From Firmicutes bacterium AM55-24TS (GTDB taxonomy: Bacteria > Bacillota > Clostridia > UBA1381), in NCBI GenBank assembly GCA_003460745.1, contig QTVU01000085.1, positions 1 through 6,445 on the forward strand: DNA of 6,445 nt, written 5' to 3'. Under the pieces are notes generated by a model. The model saw only the letters and a program-made list of their open reading frames with translations, ran no database searches and was not told the DNA's origin. The position numbers and the translations under genes were made by a program. Of this stretch, positions 5,243-6,445 are shown piece after piece. Numbering within the stretch: the stretch's first letter is position 1; the number at the start of each line of letters is the position of its first letter.

Positions 5243-5274
5243 CAAATTCTTACGTCATATCAAGGCTCATTCAA

Positions 5275-5295
5275 TCGTGGTAAATTCGTGGTAAA
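5275..5295. repeat. 11-bp tandem repeat, two copies
   Basis: TCGTGGTAAA occurs at 5275-5284 and again at 5286-5295, one base apart. It lies between the terminator and the agrD-like stop codon, where two unlike sequence blocks meet. It may be part of a recombination or attachment site, but nothing else confirms this. Confidence 0.5.
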
Positions 5296-5307
5296 ATGAG
5301 TGCTTTC

Positions 5308-5541
5308 CTATATTTCAAAATGCTTGAAAGTATAGTGTTTATGCGGATAATCAAAAATCAGATATAAAATTTCAATAATAAATTTACGATAACTTTTTAA
5401 GTTTTTTGGTGCTTCAGGCTGTCCATGAATCCAGCATGCAGTTGCATTAGCACTTATCAACGTCATCGCCATCGCACAAAGCGGCAATATCTTCATAAAT
5501 ATCTTTAAACCTTTTGAAATTATTTTATTTTTTCTTTCCAT
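5308..5541 (-). CDS. AgrD-like cyclic (thio)lactone autoinducer peptide precursor, with odd C-terminal extension
   Basis: The chosen start ATG 5541-5539 has AGAGAGG about 10 nt upstream; an in-frame ATG at 5577 has no ribosome binding site. The 77-residue product has a basic amphipathic N-terminus (MERKNKIISKGLKIFMKIL) and a hydrophobic segment ending ISANATA. The core ACWIHGQPEAPKNLK follows, with Cys36 and the Q-P-x-x-P motif at 41-45. That pattern marks AgrD-type precursors in Clostridia: a membrane protease (AgrB) cuts after the ring residues and a thiolactone forms at the Cys. Precursors are usually about 45-55 residues. Here about 28 more follow (from SYRKF). One extra A in the five-A run at 5394-5398 would end the protein as NLKKLS at residue 52, so a 1-base loss is likely. 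No agrB gene is visible. A promoter with paired direct repeats lies upstream. Confidence 0.75.
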   Translation of the reverse strand: MERKNKIISKGLKIFMKILPLCAMAMTLISANATACWIHGQPEAPKNLKSYRKFIIEILYLIFDYPHKHYTFKHFEI

Positions 5542-5595
5542 CTTTATAAATCCTCTCTTTCTCTTATTAGCTGACATCTATTACTTGTGTTTGTA

Positions 5596-5624
5596 ATTAT
5601 ACAAAATTATGAACTTTTTGTGAA
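5596..5624 (-). promoter_or_regulatory. Promoter of the agrD-like gene
   Basis: On the minus strand TTCACA (5624-5619) and TATAAT (5601-5596) are 17 bp apart. The predicted start near 5589 gives a leader of about 48 nt before ATG 5541. A terminator upstream (5686-5729) separates it from the kinase gene. Confidence 0.75.
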
Positions 5625-5631
5625 CATTTTT

Positions 5632-5665
5632 GGAAAAAGTGGTAGTATTTTTAGGAAAAAGTGGT
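5632..5665 (-). promoter_or_regulatory. Two direct repeats 22 bp apart, likely response-regulator operator
   Basis: ACCACTTTTTCC occurs twice on the minus strand (5665-5654 and 5643-5632), identical over 12 bp with a 22-bp period. The nearer copy ends 7 bp upstream of the -35 box of the agrD-like gene. Direct repeats two helical turns apart just upstream of a promoter are the layout used by LytTR-type regulators such as AgrA and VirR. No regulator gene is in the window. Confidence 0.65.
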
Positions 5666-5685
5666 TAAATATAAATTTTTGCAAA

Positions 5686-5729
5686 CAAAAAGACGTTAAA
5701 TTCATCTTAATATTGAATATTAACGTCTT
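5686..5729 (-). terminator. Terminator after the AgrC-like kinase gene
   Basis: AAGACGTTAA (5690-5699) pairs with TTAACGTCTT (5720-5729). The stem continues with 5700-5704 to 5714-5718 around a 1-nt bulge, giving 15 bp in all. On the minus strand five T follow (5691-5687). It starts about 10 bp after the kinase stop and separates the kinase from the agrD-like unit. Confidence 0.85.
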
Positions 5730-5738
5730 GTGCATTTT

Positions 5739-6445
5739 TTAAGCTAATGGGATCATAATCATTGCCGAAAATATCTTATCCTCGCTTTTATAATCCAATC
5801 TCAAATCTCCGCTATAATTTTTTACTGCTTTTGCAACGCTCTTTAACCCCATGCCGTGTTCTCCGTCAGAAATCTTTGTTGTTTTATAGAAACCGTTTTC
5901 CTCCTTTGGTGGTTGGTCACAGCTGTTATCTATTTTAATTACCACAAAAGCATTATTCATTTTATAAATATTTACATATATTATTTTCTTTACTGATTTT
6001 TCACTGCTCTCTATCGCGTTATTTAACAAATTCGAGAAAATAGATACAATATCTATATCTTTCATAAAATCAAAGCTGACATCAGATGCGTGTATCTTTA
6101 AAATAATGCCTTTTTTAGCGCACAGTTTATGTTTTTTAGAAAGTATAATATTCAAAACGGTGTTATTTGCGTAATTGATTATACCGGCTGCATCACTTTT
6201 AAGCTCTATCGACTTCAAATATTCTTTCGCTGCGGAATTACCATTGTCAATATAGCTTTCCAATATATTTAAATGCTCCTTAAAGTCATGCCGCATAATT
6301 CTTGTTTCTTCAATTTTATCCTCTATCATATTATAGTACATCAATTCCATATCGTTTTTATGTTTCTGCTCTTGAAGCTTCTTATTTCTTTTTGATATAT
6401 CAATGTTTTATCATGCATCCAGTATATAATTACATTCGAGATAAC
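5739..6445 (-). CDS. AgrC-like sensor histidine kinase, C-terminal part, 5' end off the window and probably frameshifted
   Basis: The main frame (ATG 6350 to stop 5739, 203 residues) has an HPK10-type histidine box (IMRHDFKEHLNILESYI, His21 of this frame), an N box (IFSNLLNNAIES, 104-115), and a G box (SDGEHGMGLKSV, 161-172) of a GHKL ATPase. These are the hallmarks of peptide-pheromone sensors such as AgrC. ATG 6350 has no ribosome binding site, and the frame is open further up to a TAA at 6410-6408. The other frame, open to the window edge, encodes VISNVIIYWMHDKTLIYQK, which looks like the end of the last membrane segment. Adding one A to the five-A run at 6389-6393 joins the two into YQKRNKKLQEQKHKND, a typical linker. 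So the gene probably extends past 6445 and carries a 1-base loss. It is the natural partner of the agrD-like gene. Confidence 0.8.

Larger units (their letters stand above)
4972..5300. other. Junction region without a convincing gene
   Basis: About 330 bp between the IS3 element and the agr-like genes. On the minus strand, from about 5105 down to 5008, it matches from memory the sequence that usually lies directly upstream of erm(B) in other elements (including AACTTAAGAGTGTGTTGATA and TTTTGTATAAT), with the -10 at 5013-5008. A short open frame ending at 5087 (tail ENHEYCPRVIGLAYG) has no proper start, and I cannot identify it. A terminator lies at 5212-5242 and a tandem repeat at 5275-5295. 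Confidence 0.55.

Noticed and set aside
5542..5577. Upstream ATG giving the agrD-like protein 12 more residues (MSANKRKRGFIK)
   Set aside because: There is no ribosome binding site before 5577, whereas ATG 5541 has AGAGAGG at workable spacing, and the shorter form starts like known AgrD leaders.

Overview
The window looks like an antibiotic-resistance plasmid fragment of Enterococcus/Streptococcus type lying next to a peptide quorum-sensing locus of Clostridia type, in a low-GC Gram-positive bacterium (Bacillota). Every convincing gene is on the minus strand. The host cannot be fixed: erm(B), IS256 and Inc18 replication genes move widely, while the AgrD-like and AgrC-like genes most resemble those of Clostridia and relatives. 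Gene names come from recognising the proteins from memory, not from a search.

Region by region (+ coordinates). 1-176 is one end of IS256, with the first 25 transposase codons. 182-1671 is an Inc18 (pSM19035/pAMbeta1/pIP501-type) replication initiator gene whose first 14 codons are out of frame with the other 482. 1680-2063 is the rep control region: promoter PII, an antisense RNA with its own promoter, and an attenuator with a visible antiterminator alternative. 2067-2306 is the copy-number repressor gene (CopS/CopR type). Its promoter is overlapped by six contiguous WATCACW heptads, the known binding motif of the Inc18 regulator omega. 2550-3612 is the erm(B) unit: leader peptide, 23S rRNA methyltransferase and a 37-codon downstream ORF, ended by a hairpin terminator. 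3723-4968 is a complete IS3-family element with an unusual orfA/orfB frame relation. 4972-5300 has no convincing gene, but holds sequence like the region normally found directly upstream of erm(B), a bidirectional terminator and an 11-bp tandem repeat. 5308-5541 is an AgrD-like signal-peptide precursor behind a promoter with two 12-bp direct repeats 22 bp apart. 5739-6445 is the 3' part of an AgrC-like sensor kinase, apparently frameshifted.

How it works together. The omega sites, CopS operator, antisense RNA and attenuator are a full Inc18 copy-control circuit, but the replicon is probably dead or impaired: rep is frameshifted at its start, and IS256 sits 6 bp after the rep stop, where the replication origin of these plasmids lies. 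What remains is a macrolide-lincosamide-streptogramin B resistance unit with translational attenuation. The agr-like genes look like a sensor plus pheromone whose own promoter carries a LytTR-type operator.

Five places in this window look one base short in a short homopolymer (rep, the erm leader, the IS3 frameshift site, agrD, agrC). That pattern needs a sequence-quality check before any of them is called a true mutation.
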